Part shown: positions 33,652 to 43,321 of the stretch, piece by piece
How positions within the stretch are numbered: position 1 is the stretch's first letter
Layout: each line of letters starts with the position of its first letter
Assembly: GCF_900111155.1 (NCBI RefSeq)
Contig: NZ_FOGG01000009.1
Span: forward strand, 49,230 to 113,229
Length of the DNA: 64,000 bases
Reading direction: 5' to 3'
Source of the DNA: Pedobacter rhizosphaerae
GTDB lineage: Bacteria > Bacteroidota > Bacteroidia > Sphingobacteriales > Sphingobacteriaceae
Notes under the pieces: model-generated
What the model was told of the DNA's origin: nothing
Seen by the model: only the letters and a program-made list of their open reading frames with translations
Databases searched by the model: none
Made by a program: the position numbers and the translations under genes

Positions 33652-36600
33652 ATGATAAAAAGATTTACCCTAATTGGAATTTTATTACTACTTAACCTGA
33701 TTGCTTTTGCCCAAGACGATATTAAATACCGGGTAATCTTATTTGGTGATGCAGGAGAAATGAATGCGGGTCAGATGCAGGATTTAAAGAATGCGGCCAA
33801 ACAGATTTTGCCCAGGAAAACAACTGTACTTTACCTGGGCGATAACATTTATCCTACAGGAATGGGGCTTCCCGGGAGTGCAAATGAAGAAGACACACAG
33901 AAAATACTGCGGTCGCAGTTTGAACCTATGCGTAAAATGGGTGCTGCGGTTTACTTCATTCCCGGAAACCACGATTGGGATAAATCCGGGCCTGATGGCT
34001 TAGCTAAGATCAAAGCTCAAGGCAATTTCCTTGCGACTCAAAATGATCCGCTTTTAAAATTAATCCCAGCCAATGGTTGTCCTGATCCTGTTGCCATTAA
34101 GCTAGGTGATAAACTCACCATTATTGCTTATGATAGCGAATGGTGGCTTTTTCCTTATGATAAACAAAATCCAGATGGGGATTGTGATTGCAGAACGAAA
34201 GATGACATTTTAGTGCGTATGGAACAATTACTCGAAGAAAATAAGGATCGGGTAATTCTCTTGGCTTCACACCACCCTTTCCAGAGCTATGGCCCACATG
34301 GTGGCTATTTTAACCTGCGCAATCATTTATTTCCATTAACAGCGCTTAATCATAATTTATATATTCCGCTTCCGGTAGTAGGTTCGTTATATCCATTCTT
34401 ACGTTCAACATTACTTAGTCCCGAAGATTTAAATCATCCCGCTTATAAGGATATGATTAAATCGGTAACCGATGTTTTTGGGGATTACCCGAATGTAACC
34501 TATGTTGCCGGGCACGAGCATGGTTTACAATTAATAAAGGGCAAACAATTGCAGGTAATTAGTGGCTCTGGATCAAAAATTTCGCCTAACCGTGGAGGTA
34601 AGAGTTCGCTGTTTAACGAAATGCAACAGGGGTATGTGGTTGCAGATCAGCTCAATAATAACGATATGCGTTACACTTATTACGTTTACGCAGACACCGG
34701 CGTAAAAAGTGTATATACCTATGTTAAAAAATATGAAAAGCCCACTTACAAAGATCGTATAAAAGATAAGCCCATTACTGTAGATAGCATGATTGTCCAG
34801 ATAAAACCTGAATATGATAGTGTTGGGCGTTTTCACCGGTATCTTTTTGGCGATAATTACCGTAAAGATTATGCCGCAAAAACCAAAGTGCCTGTACTGC
34901 GGATTTCGAAAATTGCGGGTGGTTTAAAGGCAACTAAAAGGGGCGGGGGAAATCAGTCCAGATCGCTTAGGCTGGAAGATAAAAATGGTAAGGAGTGGGT
35001 GTTAAGAAGTGTAGAGAAATATCCTGAAGTCTTGTTGCCGGCACAGCTTAGAGAAACCTTTGCCAAAGATGTAATCAAGGATAATATGTCTGCACAAAAT
35101 CCCTTTACAGCACTCGTTGTTCCGGTATTGGCTAAGGCAGGAGGAATTCCACACAGTACGCCTGTAATTGGATGGGTTTCTCCAGATGATAATTTAGGTG
35201 AATTTGAGGCTGCTTTTGCCAATACGCTTTGTTTGCTGGAAGAACGGGAACCACTTGGTGAGTCGGATAACTCTCCAAAAATGGATAAGAAACTAACTGA
35301 TGATAATGATAACACTTTAGATGGTCCGGCCTGGCTTAGGGCCAGGGCATTTGATGTTTTATTGGGCGATTGGGATAGACATGAAGACCAGTGGCGCTGG
35401 AAAGAAACCAAAAAGAAAGATGGTGGATCGCACTATATCCCGGTGCCACGTGATCGCGACCAGGTATTTTATAAATCGGATGGCCTGATTCAACGTCTCG
35501 CACAAAGTTCTTCATTGTTGCCAATGATGCAGGGGTATGAACGCCCATTAAAAAATGTAAACTGGTTTTTATGGGAGGGAAGAGAATTAAGTAGCCGTTG
35601 GACAGCTAATATAGACAAGAAGGAGTGGGATCAGGTGGTGAAGGATTTTTGCGCTAAATTTAATGACGAAGTTTTTGAAGCTGCTTTGAAAAAATTGCCA
35701 GAGCCGGGTTATTCTATGCACCACGATGAGTTGATGAAGCTGATGAAAGCCAGACTGAAAGAATTGCCAGGGTATATGGATGAATATTATTACTTTTTTA
35801 ACCGGATAGTGGATATAGAAGTAAGCAATAAGAATGAATTGATTCAGATTACCGACGCCCCCAACAAAGCTTTGTCAGTAAAAATTAATAAAATTTCCAA
35901 AGAAGGCAATATCAAGGAGGAATTATTCAACCGTACCTTCGATCCGAAAGTTACGCAGGAGTTAAGGGTGTATATGCACAGCGGAAATGATAGTTTGATA
36001 TTGGATAACAAAACTTCGAACATAAAAATCAGGATTATTGGAGGCAAAGGAAATAAGGTTTATAATTTCGAAAACAGTCATGCCAAAGTAAGGCTTTACG
36101 GCAGAACCGATAAAGCAACCTATTTGGGTGATGATGATCATAAAATAACCAAGATACTTGCCAACGATACATCTAATTTTAGCCATGTACATAAAGATAT
36201 GTACAGGAGAAGGCTGTTGCTCTTAAATGCCGGTTATAATAATGATGATGGATTATTGTTGGGATTAATGTACAACCAAACCAATCCTGGCTTTAGAAAG
36301 AAACCTTATGGAAACTCTCAAACCATATCATTCCTGCATTCTTTCTCTACACGTGCGTTTAGGTTTAATTATAAGGGAGAATGGTTAAAGGCATTAGGCA
36401 AGGCCGATTTTATTTTAAAAGCCGATGCTTATGCGCCAAACAATACCCAGAACTTTTTCGGATTAGGCAATAATACACCTTTTGATAATGAAACACAGGA
36501 GATTTCCTATTACAGGGCTAGATTTAATCTCTATGAGGTAGATCCTTCAATCAGGTGGCGTAGACCAAAGTCTACTTTTAGCATTGGTCCGTCTTACCAG

Positions 36601-37260
36601 TATTATAAATATAACAAGGAAGATAACGATGGTCGTTTTATCGAAAATACCGGCCAGCTGCATTCTTACGATAGTTTAACGGTACGCAACGAAAAAATGT
36701 TTGCGGGTGCCATTATTAATTTTACCAATAATACACGGGATAATGATTTGCTCCCTACTTTGGGTAGTTACATCGATTTTAAATTGGTCGGTTATAAAGG
36801 TGTAAACAAATATTCTAATTCATACGGACAGTTTACAGCTAGTATTTCGCTTTACAAGAACTTAGATGCCAGAAAGAAATTTGTGCTTGCAGATCGTTTT
36901 GGAGGAGGTATTACGGTAGGGAAGCCTGCTTTCTACCAGGCACAATATTTAGGCGGCCAGAGTAACCTATTGGGCTACCGCCAATTTAGATTTGCCGGTG
37001 ATCATGTATTTTACAATAATCTGGAGTTACGTGCAAAACTAGGCGATTTGGTGAGTTACGTATTACCTGGCCAGGTAGGATTATTGGGTTTTTATGATGT
37101 AGGTAGGGTTTGGAAGAAAAACGAAACCTCCGATATCTGGCATCATGGCGTAGGAGGAGGAGTTTATTTTGCGCCTGCATCATTAGCGGTTGTACGTTTT
37201 GTAATGGCACACTCTACAGAAGGATGGTATCCTTATGTATCTTTCAATTTTAGGTATTAA
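33652..37260 (+). CDS. calcineurin-like phosphatase / kinase-like region / outer-membrane barrel fusion
   Basis: After a signal peptide (1-20), residues 25-330 form a metallophosphoesterase with FGDAG (31-35), GDN (63-65), GNHD (105-108), the SHHPFQ histidines and AGHEHG. Residues about 425-720 contain GKEWVLRSVEKYP, LLGDWDRHEDQWRW (D573-H577) and VPRDRDQVF (D601-D603), resembling the catalytic and metal loops of FAM20/PI4K/HipA-like kinases. The final 350 residues are a surface-antigen (Omp85/D15) barrel with YLGGQSNLLGYRQFRFAG and a C-terminal F-x-F-RY strand. At 1202 residues it is an outer-membrane-anchored phosphate enzyme. The phosphatase and barrel are secure; the kinase-like reading is inference. 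Confidence 0.85.
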   Translation: MIKRFTLIGILLLLNLIAFAQDDIKYRVILFGDAGEMNAGQMQDLKNAAKQILPRKTTVLYLGDNIYPTGMGLPGSANEEDTQKILRSQFEPMRKMGAAVYFIPGNHDWDKSGPDGLAKIKAQGNFLATQNDPLLKLIPANGCPDPVAIKLGDKLTIIAYDSEWWLFPYDKQNPDGDCDCRTKDDILVRMEQLLEENKDRVILLASHHPFQSYGPHGGYFNLRNHLFPLTALNHNLYIPLPVVGSLYPFLRSTLLSPEDLNHPAYKDMIKSVTDVFGDYPNVTYVAGHEHGLQLIKGKQLQVISGSGSKISPNRGGKSSLFNEMQQGYVVADQLNNNDMRYTYYVYADTGVKSVYTYVKKYEKPTYKDRIKDKPITVDSMIVQIKPEYDSVGRFHRYLFGDNYRKDYAAKTKVPVLRISKIAGGLKATKRGGGNQSRSLRLEDKNGKEWVLRSVEKYPEVLLPAQLRETFAKDVIKDNMSAQNPFTALVVPVLAKAGGIPHSTPVIGWVSPDDNLGEFEAAFANTLCLLEEREPLGESDNSPKMDKKLTDDNDNTLDGPAWLRARAFDVLLGDWDRHEDQWRWKETKKKDGGSHYIPVPRDRDQVFYKSDGLIQRLAQSSSLLPMMQGYERPLKNVNWFLWEGRELSSRWTANIDKKEWDQVVKDFCAKFNDEVFEAALKKLPEPGYSMHHDELMKLMKARLKELPGYMDEYYYFFNRIVDIEVSNKNELIQITDAPNKALSVKINKISKEGNIKEELFNRTFDPKVTQELRVYMHSGNDSLILDNKTSNIKIRIIGGKGNKVYNFENSHAKVRLYGRTDKATYLGDDDHKITKILANDTSNFSHVHKDMYRRRLLLLNAGYNNDDGLLLGLMYNQTNPGFRKKPYGNSQTISFLHSFSTRAFRFNYKGEWLKALGKADFILKADAYAPNNTQNFFGLGNNTPFDNETQEISYYRARFNLYEVDPSIRWRRPKSTFSIGPSYQYYKYNKEDNDGRFIENTGQLHSYDSLTVRNEKMFAGAIINFTNNTRDNDLLPTLGSYIDFKLVGYKGVNKYSNSYGQFTASISLYKNLDARKKFVLADRFGGGITVGKPAFYQAQYLGGQSNLLGYRQFRFAGDHVFYNNLELRAKLGDLVSYVLPGQVGLLGFYDVGRVWKKNETSDIWHHGVGGGVYFAPASLAVVRFVMAHSTEGWYPYVSFNFRY

Positions 37261-37333
37261 ATTTGTATAACATATAATTAGGGTACATACCAAGTATTAC
37301 GTTCAAAAGACGAACAATGGGATATTTGGTGTG

Positions 37334-37341
37334 TATCTTTG
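37334..37341 (+). promoter_or_regulatory. -7 element of the GAF protein gene
   Basis: TATCTTTG, 92 bp before the ATG at 37434. It separates this gene from the preceding phosphatase, which ends at 37260. No clear -33 TTG is seen. Confidence 0.5.
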
Positions 37342-37433
37342 CAGTTGATTAATAGTAAGATACGATATTTTATTCTCCCGAATCCACCTCTCATTCATCA
37401 TTTAATTTTAACAATTATAGAAAATTTATACCC

Positions 37434-39836
37434 ATGAACACCAATGTAATACAGATACACAAGAATGAATGTATTCATTGCCAGGTGAAATCAAATCTGT
37501 CTTTTCGTCCCCTTGTGGAATATTTGAAAGACAGATTAAGAACAGAAAAAACCGTGAAATCAGAGTTTTACAGGTTTTTACTGGAAAAGATCGAGAAAAA
37601 TGATCAATTACTGGGCAATATAAGTGCACAGGAAGTTGCAAAATATAAAGATACATTAGAATTGATTTTTACAATTCTTACGCCTTTAATGGCTAATGAA
37701 GAAGATATGTTTTGGGCTTTAAGTACGCCAATCCCCGACGAGATATTTTTTAGTACCAACGCATTCTATAAGTTCTTCAAGGATCACGATCCGAAAAATA
37801 AGGTAGATAAAACTGGCGAATCATTAGAAAAGCGCCAGTTGAGGTTTATATACAACCTGATTTTAGAACGTTTCTATAATTTTAAATACGTTTTAAAGAA
37901 CGAAATTATATATGCCCATGTTAATCCTGAAACAAAGTTAACACAGTACTATAATATCCAAACAGATACTAAATTTGTAGATATTCTGCATCAGGGAGAT
38001 CTGCCTGAAATTAACTTTCAAAAGCTTGGGCAGCAGTTTCATGATAACTGTGAGCTGGAATACCTTACACAGATCCTTCCGTTAACTAACTTTCACTTTG
38101 AAGGGTTTAGTGTAATTTCTATTACAGATGTAACTTTACAGCATGCTATAGATGGTATCCGTGATGCACTTGTTAATCACGACTACCAGTCTGAAGCCTA
38201 TACCCATGTTATTCAGGCATTAAAAACTTTAAGTGGCAATGCAAATCTTGAATTTGGCCTGATGCCCTTTTTAACAGTTAATAATAAGCTGATATTTGAT
38301 AGTAAAGAGTTTTCGCAGAGCATGCTCATCAACTCGGCAAAAGATTCTAGCCTTGAGGAAGAGGTGTTCTATTCTCTTGTAGATAAGTACAAAGAAAATC
38401 CACGCGCCATTTTTGTAAGTGCAATAAATGATGACCAGATAAAAAAAGATCCTTTCTTAAGAGTATTAAAAGAAGCAGGTGTTTGTTCTTATTCCGTGCT
38501 CCCGATTTTTTACAATACGCAGTTGGCTGGTGTTTTAGAAGTTTATTCTAACCAGGAGGTTGTAGTAGATGATCGTTTGCTTTCGCGTTTACGTCCGTCA
38601 ATGCCACTCATCGGACAGCTTTTTCAATACAGTATAGAAGAGTTTGATGCCAAAATGGATGAGGTATTAATGGATAAGTTTACCGCTTTACAGCCTTCTG
38701 TGCAATGGAAATTTAATGAAGTCGTTTGGCATTTTCTTCAGGGAAATAAGAATAAGCAAAAATTGAAGGAGATAGAAACCGTTACGTTCAAACATATGTT
38801 TCCTTTGTTTGGTGCTATTGATATCAGAAATTCTACCATCGAAAGAAATAAGGCTTTAAAAGACGACATGGAAATCCAGCTGAACAGCTTGATGGATACC
38901 TTGAAGGCGCTACGTAAAAAGGTTAACCTGGAGCTTACAGATAAGTTGCTTTATAATTGCAATGAATGGGTTAAGCGGATCGAAGATTTTGCTTCTTCCA
39001 ATGAGGAGAGTTTATTAAATGAGTTTTTGGAAACAGAAGTTTATCCTTTTCTCTCTATTATTAAAGCCAGCCATCCTGATACCAGAACCATCATTGATCA
39101 GTATTTTGAAGTTATCGTTCCTGAAACAGGTGCTGCTTTCTTAAACAGAAGACAGTTGGAAATATCCATGCAATTGATTAACACTGAAGTAAGTCAGTAT
39201 TTGGAAAAAGCACAGCAAAACCTTCAGGCATCTTATCCTTGTTATTTTGCCAAGTTTAGAACTGATGGGGTGGAGTATGATATTTACATTGGCCAGGAGA
39301 TTGCTCCTGAAAAGCCTTTTGATCTGTTATATCTTAAGAATATCCGTTTATGGCAGCTCACCTCTATGGTAGATATTGCCCGTTTATCAAAAGGGCTTAT
39401 AGATGATATGCCACGCCATTTGCAAACTACTCAGCTTATTTTTGTACACTCTAACGCCATTGATATCAGTTTTAGAAATGATGAAAGGAGATTTGATGTG
39501 GAAGGTGCTTACAACATCAGGTATGAAGTGGTTAAGAAAAGAATTGATAAGGTATTGATTAAAAATACCAATGAACGCTTAACACAACCTGATAAAATTG
39601 CCATGGTATATTTTCATGCTGATGAAGCACAGGAATATATGGAGTATATTAAGTACATGCAGGTTCAAGGCCATTTAAACGACGATTTGGAGCTGTTGGA
39701 ATTAGATGAACTGCAGGGAGTTTCAGGATTAAAGGCATTGAGGGTAGGCGTTAAATACCCGCTTCCTGAAAAACAAGAGGTAGCAAGCAAAGGGAACAAT
39801 ATCACAGAAGTTGTTTTAGAAAAACAACTCTCTTAA
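37434..39836 (+). CDS. large GAF domain-containing protein
   Basis: An 800-residue soluble protein without signal peptide. A GAF-like domain lies around residues 290-400 (FVSAINDDQIKKDPFLRVLKEAGVC and SVLPIFYNTQLAGVLEVYS). The flanks are long helical regions, with no kinase, cyclase or DNA-binding module. Homologues of this size are common in Bacteroidota and uncharacterised as far as I know. The N-terminus (IHKNECIHC) has two close cysteines that might bind metal. A long palindrome terminates the gene. Confidence 0.75.
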   Translation: MNTNVIQIHKNECIHCQVKSNLSFRPLVEYLKDRLRTEKTVKSEFYRFLLEKIEKNDQLLGNISAQEVAKYKDTLELIFTILTPLMANEEDMFWALSTPIPDEIFFSTNAFYKFFKDHDPKNKVDKTGESLEKRQLRFIYNLILERFYNFKYVLKNEIIYAHVNPETKLTQYYNIQTDTKFVDILHQGDLPEINFQKLGQQFHDNCELEYLTQILPLTNFHFEGFSVISITDVTLQHAIDGIRDALVNHDYQSEAYTHVIQALKTLSGNANLEFGLMPFLTVNNKLIFDSKEFSQSMLINSAKDSSLEEEVFYSLVDKYKENPRAIFVSAINDDQIKKDPFLRVLKEAGVCSYSVLPIFYNTQLAGVLEVYSNQEVVVDDRLLSRLRPSMPLIGQLFQYSIEEFDAKMDEVLMDKFTALQPSVQWKFNEVVWHFLQGNKNKQKLKEIETVTFKHMFPLFGAIDIRNSTIERNKALKDDMEIQLNSLMDTLKALRKKVNLELTDKLLYNCNEWVKRIEDFASSNEESLLNEFLETEVYPFLSIIKASHPDTRTIIDQYFEVIVPETGAAFLNRRQLEISMQLINTEVSQYLEKAQQNLQASYPCYFAKFRTDGVEYDIYIGQEIAPEKPFDLLYLKNIRLWQLTSMVDIARLSKGLIDDMPRHLQTTQLIFVHSNAIDISFRNDERRFDVEGAYNIRYEVVKKRIDKVLIKNTNERLTQPDKIAMVYFHADEAQEYMEYIKYMQVQGHLNDDLELLELDELQGVSGLKALRVGVKYPLPEKQEVASKGNNITEVVLEKQLS

Positions 39837-39862
39837 AAACACCTTGTTATTTGCTTGATCGT

Positions 39863-40001
39863 AAAAAAAAGGCTGTGTCATAAATTAAATTTCTATTCAG
39901 ATCTGTCACGTTGAGCTTGTCGAAAACGCCCTGACTAGGTTTAATCAGGTGCTTCGAAAAGCTCAGGATTGACAATCGATTTTTATGAAACAGCCTTTTT
40001 T
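39863..40001. terminator. long palindromic element between convergent genes
   Basis: AAAAAAGGCTGT with TCATAAA (39865-39884) pairs with TTTATGAAACAGCCTTTTTT (39982-40001). Inside lies a second imperfect inverted pair, TGTCACGTTGAGCTTGTCGA and TTCGAAAAGCTCAGGATTGACA-type arms. The 139-bp element resembles the MITE-like interspersed repeats of Pedobacter genomes and serves as a two-way terminator between the GAF gene and the GIN-domain gene. Confidence 0.65.
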
Positions 40002-40020
40002 CATTTGTGTGTGCAAAATT

Positions 40021-40623
40021 TTATCTCACTACAGCTATTTGTTTATCAATAGCTAAAGTTTCAATGCTGCTGATTTTTGTTTTTAAAGCAGCAAATTTAT
40101 CGATGGTTAATTTGGGGGTTTTGCTCATTACCAAGGTATGGTCATCTGTAGAACCGCTTAATTTTAGATCTGCATTTTCATTAATAACCGTGTATAAACC
40201 TATGGTGCTTGTGTTTAAGTCTGCATGTGCATTTCCTTTCATAAAAATCTGAAGATATTTGACCTTTAGCTTCCCCTGGGTTTTGATTACAGCATTTTCG
40301 GAAGCGTCGATTCTGTAAATATCATTAACATATACAATCAGCTTGGTAAGGTGTCTATCGGTTGAAGTAATGCGAAGAATATCTCCTTCCTGAGTAACTT
40401 TTGCTGTTCCGGTATTATCATCGGTATAAGAAACACCTTTTGCTGTGCCCTGTATTAAAAGAACTTCTACATTTCCTTTAACATAGATTCGTCTGATATT
40501 TTTGTTTTCGATCGTTTTTGATATTTTAGTTTCCATTGCGGAAACACTTGTAGCAAATAATGAAGTACTGAAAATAAGAGCGGTTAATGAAGTGGCGATT
40601 AGGGTTTTGATAGCGGTTTTCAT
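40021..40623 (-). CDS. GIN domain (DUF2807) putative adhesin-like exported protein
   Basis: This 200-residue protein has a signal peptide (about 1-29, ending SVSA) and a beta-helical repeat of the head-GIN/DUF2807 sort (IRRIYVKGNVEVLLIQG, LTKLIVYVND, ASENAVIKTQGKLKVKYLQI, MKGNAHADLNTST). These proteins are thought to be surface or periplasmic; no activity is known. It is a single gene, convergent with the GAF gene. Confidence 0.72.
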   Translation of the reverse strand: MKTAIKTLIATSLTALIFSTSLFATSVSAMETKISKTIENKNIRRIYVKGNVEVLLIQGTAKGVSYTDDNTGTAKVTQEGDILRITSTDRHLTKLIVYVNDIYRIDASENAVIKTQGKLKVKYLQIFMKGNAHADLNTSTIGLYTVINENADLKLSGSTDDHTLVMSKTPKLTIDKFAALKTKISSIETLAIDKQIAVVR

Positions 40624-40864
40624 AATATTTTGATTTAGTAAATGTTTGTCAATTGGTTTATTACGTTTTGTTAAGTTTCGTCAATATGACGCTGCTATTT
40701 CCGAAACGTTGCAAGGTAAACTGAGCTTTTATACCAGTAACATGAAGTAATCGACCAACGGGCTTTAAAAACAGACGAACAGGTGATAAAAAATGTTGCA
40801 AATCGTTGCTGAATGAAACAGCGTTTTGGTATATTTAATTGAAATTTTAATACAAAAAGGTTAC

Positions 40865-41221
40865 ATGAAGAAAAAGGTTGTTCTAGTTCAGGATAATAAA
40901 GATATTTTGAATATTATGGATCAGGTTTTAGAGGAGGAAGGATTCGAAGTCACCGCTTCATTAACTACAGAACCCATTGAGAAAATCGATGAAATAGAGC
41001 CAGATGTAGTGATTATTGATGATCACATCAAAGGAACTAAAAAAGGATCTGAAGTGATAGAAGAATTGAAATCTACACCCGAAACCGAAGACGTATCGGC
41101 TGTGCTCACCTCTACTTCTAATGATTTACCACAACAGGCTGAAGATTGTAAAGCCGATGACTACATTCAAAAGCCGTTTGATTTAGACCACATGGTGGAT
41201 GTAGTGAAGCGTAATGCATAA
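40865..41221 (+). CDS. stand-alone response regulator receiver
   Basis: This 118-residue CheY-like receiver has no output domain. The phosphoacceptor is D52 (VVIIDDHIKG), with conserved Thr/Ser (LTSTSND) and lysine (IQKPFD). The first acidic patch reads VQDN instead of the usual pair of acidic residues, so metal binding may be weaker. The frame opens at 40826, but ATG 40865 gives the normal receiver start KKKVVLVQ. No kinase is adjacent; the orphan double-PAS kinase at 12.8 kb is a possible but unproven partner. Confidence 0.85.
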   Translation: MKKKVVLVQDNKDILNIMDQVLEEEGFEVTASLTTEPIEKIDEIEPDVVIIDDHIKGTKKGSEVIEELKSTPETEDVSAVLTSTSNDLPQQAEDCKADDYIQKPFDLDHMVDVVKRNA

Positions 41222-41279
41222 TACTCAAAAACTTAATGGCTGATAGCTAGCTTTTTGCCGGTAAGTATGCAATTTACCC

Positions 41280-41310
41280 TTGGTTTTTACTAAAAAAATT
41301 AGTATTTTTG
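41280..41310 (+). promoter_or_regulatory. promoter of the HD hydrolase gene
   Basis: TTG (41280-41282), 20-bp spacer, TATTTTTG (41303-41310), 29 bp before the ATG. It is a good match to the Bacteroidota consensus. Confidence 0.7.
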
Positions 41311-41339
41311 TTTTAAAGTAAAACACTAAATATCTGGTT

Positions 41340-42197
41340 ATGGTTGAGGTAAATGATTTCTTATATGGTAAAATGGAGTTGCCACAGGTATTTGCAGATC
41401 TGCTGAATACGGCAGCTTTGAAACGCTTAGCTGGCATACACCAAAGTGGTGCTATATTTTTGGTTAATCCAGATATTTGCCATTCCAGATTAGAACATGC
41501 GATAGGGGTTACCATGCTCATTAAAATGTTGGGCGGAACGGAGTTGGAGCAAATTGCTGGTTTACTCCATGATGTGTCTCACACTGCGTTTTCACACGTA
41601 GGCGATTACGTTTTTGAAAACCTGGAGGAAGATTTTCACGAGCAGGTTTTTGAGGAAGTAATTATTCAATCTGAAATTCCTAAAGTACTTCAAAATCATG
41701 GATACGACATTGAACAAATTTTTAGTGGTAAATTTGAAATCCTGGAACAACCTTTGCCCGCTCTTTGTGCCGACCGTTTAGATTATACGTTGCGGGATGC
41801 CATTCATGGAGGTGTAATTTCGAGACAAAGGGCAAGAACATTTTTAAAATCAATTGTGCTAAAGGAGGGCGTGATTGAGGTGAGTAGTGAGGAAGAGGCT
41901 ATGTGGATTAACGATGTTTTTAAGCGATTAAATAATGAAGTCTTTAATCTACCCTTGCATTTGTACGCCAATGGGAAGATGGCCGAACTGATAAAAGAAT
42001 TAATGGAGAAGGGTTTGTTAAATAAGTCAGATCTTTTTAAAACAGATACCCTGCTGTTGAATAAAATCAGAAGTTCTATTTCTGGTTATGAAGCCATTAA
42101 AGCCATAAAACAGCTTAAGGGATTTTCAGAATTTATCAAATTTGGCGCAGTACCAAAAGTAAAAACCAGAAAATTGAATGCAATCTATCACAATTGA
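41340..42197 (+). CDS. HD superfamily phosphohydrolase (dNTPase/SAMHD1-like)
   Basis: This 285-residue HD enzyme has the HSRLEHAIGV histidine, the HD pair in LLHDVSHTAFSH and the aspartate in CADRLDYTLRDA, the pattern of SAMHD1/dGTPase-like phosphohydrolases. Bacterial relatives of this size may act on nucleotides; the substrate is not known. It has its own promoter. tatA follows after 56 bp. Confidence 0.85.
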   Translation: MVEVNDFLYGKMELPQVFADLLNTAALKRLAGIHQSGAIFLVNPDICHSRLEHAIGVTMLIKMLGGTELEQIAGLLHDVSHTAFSHVGDYVFENLEEDFHEQVFEEVIIQSEIPKVLQNHGYDIEQIFSGKFEILEQPLPALCADRLDYTLRDAIHGGVISRQRARTFLKSIVLKEGVIEVSSEEEAMWINDVFKRLNNEVFNLPLHLYANGKMAELIKELMEKGLLNKSDLFKTDTLLLNKIRSSISGYEAIKAIKQLKGFSEFIKFGAVPKVKTRKLNAIYHN

Positions 42198-42253
42198 TTA
42201 CCTTAGTAAATCTTAAACTTACTGTTTAACGTATATATTTATAAAAGAAGCTT

Positions 42254-42391
42254 ATGTCTACTATAGAAATTGTATTGATTGTTGTTGTGGCTTTATTACT
42301 ATTTGGAGGTAAAAAACTTCCAGAATTAATGAGAGGCCTAGGCCAAAGTGTTAAAGAATTTAAAAAGGCTAAAGATGAGCCTGCGAAGTAA
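42254..42391 (+). CDS. tatA: Sec-independent translocase subunit TatA
   Basis: A 45-residue protein of the pore-forming subunit of the twin-arginine translocation pathway. It has a short N-terminal membrane helix ([20 protein letters not shown]), the conserved FGxxKLPEL hinge and an amphipathic helix ([15 protein letters not shown]) with a charged tail. It is short even for TatA/E but complete. No tatC is adjacent, which is common in this phylum. Confidence 0.88.
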   Translation: MSTIEIVLIVVVALLLFGGKKLPELMRGLGQSVKEFKKAKDEPAK

Positions 42392-42579
42392 GTTTTATTA
42401 CGACTTGCTTTTAATCGGATGCTATTATTGCTTTGTTAATATTTTCTTCACATTAAATTTTTCACGAAGATTAAATGGAGTGAATGAAAGGCCATCAGTT
42501 GGACTTTAGGAGGATAGCTATTTCCTATGTTGTTAATCCATTAGGCTCATTTAGTAATCATGCAGGCTTTACGCTTTGT

Positions 42580-42861
42580 ACTCCCAGCTCACAACTCCAA
42601 ACCCCCAACTATCTACTTACATTTCCACTATTGATAGGGCCTCATTCAGGTTGAAGGCTTTGTACTCCCAACTCCAAACCCCCAACTATCTGTATTGCAT
42701 TTCCACTATTGATAGGCCTCATTCAGGTTGAAAGCTTTGTACTCCCAACTCCAATCCCACAACTCCCAACTATTTGAATTTATATTGCCACTAATTGATA
42801 GAGCTCTTGCAGGTTATATGCTTTGTACTCCCAACTCCAAGCCCACAACTCCCAACTAACC
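42580..42861. repeat. nested heptanucleotide tandem repeats
   Basis: Four larger units begin near 42573, 42657, 42734 and 42820 (spacing 84, 77 and 86 bp). Each contains four or five in-phase heptamers of the type ACTCCCA, ACTCCAA, ACCCCCA, ACTATCT. The units are separated by a TTGATAG...CAGGTT-type linker. This array fills the middle of the 529-bp gap 42392-42920, in which I see no gene. Confidence 0.7.
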
Positions 42862-42920
42862 CCAATTCAAAACTCCAAACTTAATCCCCTTTCACTTGTT
42901 TAATTATTAAACACAAAACA

Positions 42921-43133
42921 ATGGAAAATACCCCAAAAGGCCCGGCAGGAAAAAAGACTTTCAGTCCGGAAGGTAATGACGAACAATCGGTTAAAAAGGG
43001 ATTGGATAACTGGAATGATCGGTTAGATAACAATCTTGAGCCAGAAGATCATAACGATGTTTCTGCCGACGAAAGGGCAAAAGAGTATACTGATAAGTTT
43101 CGTGATCAAAAGAAATCAGATCCGCTTGACTAG
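42921..43133 (+). CDS. small acidic hydrophilic protein
   Basis: A 70-residue protein with no hydrophobic segment, rich in Asp, Glu, Lys and Asn, probably disordered (ENTPKGPAGKKTFSPEGN, ADERAKEYTDKF). It is similar in style to small general-stress proteins of Bacteroidota, but I recognise no family. A clean ATG and an AT-rich leader with stop codons around it support a real gene. Confidence 0.55.
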   Translation: MENTPKGPAGKKTFSPEGNDEQSVKKGLDNWNDRLDNNLEPEDHNDVSADERAKEYTDKFRDQKKSDPLD

Positions 43134-43321
43134 GAAAAAAAAATGATGTGCAGAAAAACTTTACACAAACCCTCTACTTATTTACACAAACCTCCATTTT
43201 AGGCGACAAAAAAGTATCAATTTTTAAGTAGGATATTTTTCTTGTGTTGGAGAAGTAGTATATTGCATTTACTTATATTATGTGTAATGTACCATTCCCG
43301 CTCAATTAAACTAATCAAGTG

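Noticed and set aside
42580..42861. Possible CRISPR array
   Set aside because: Unit spacing varies (84, 77, 86 bp), the supposed spacers are also repetitive, and no cas genes are present.
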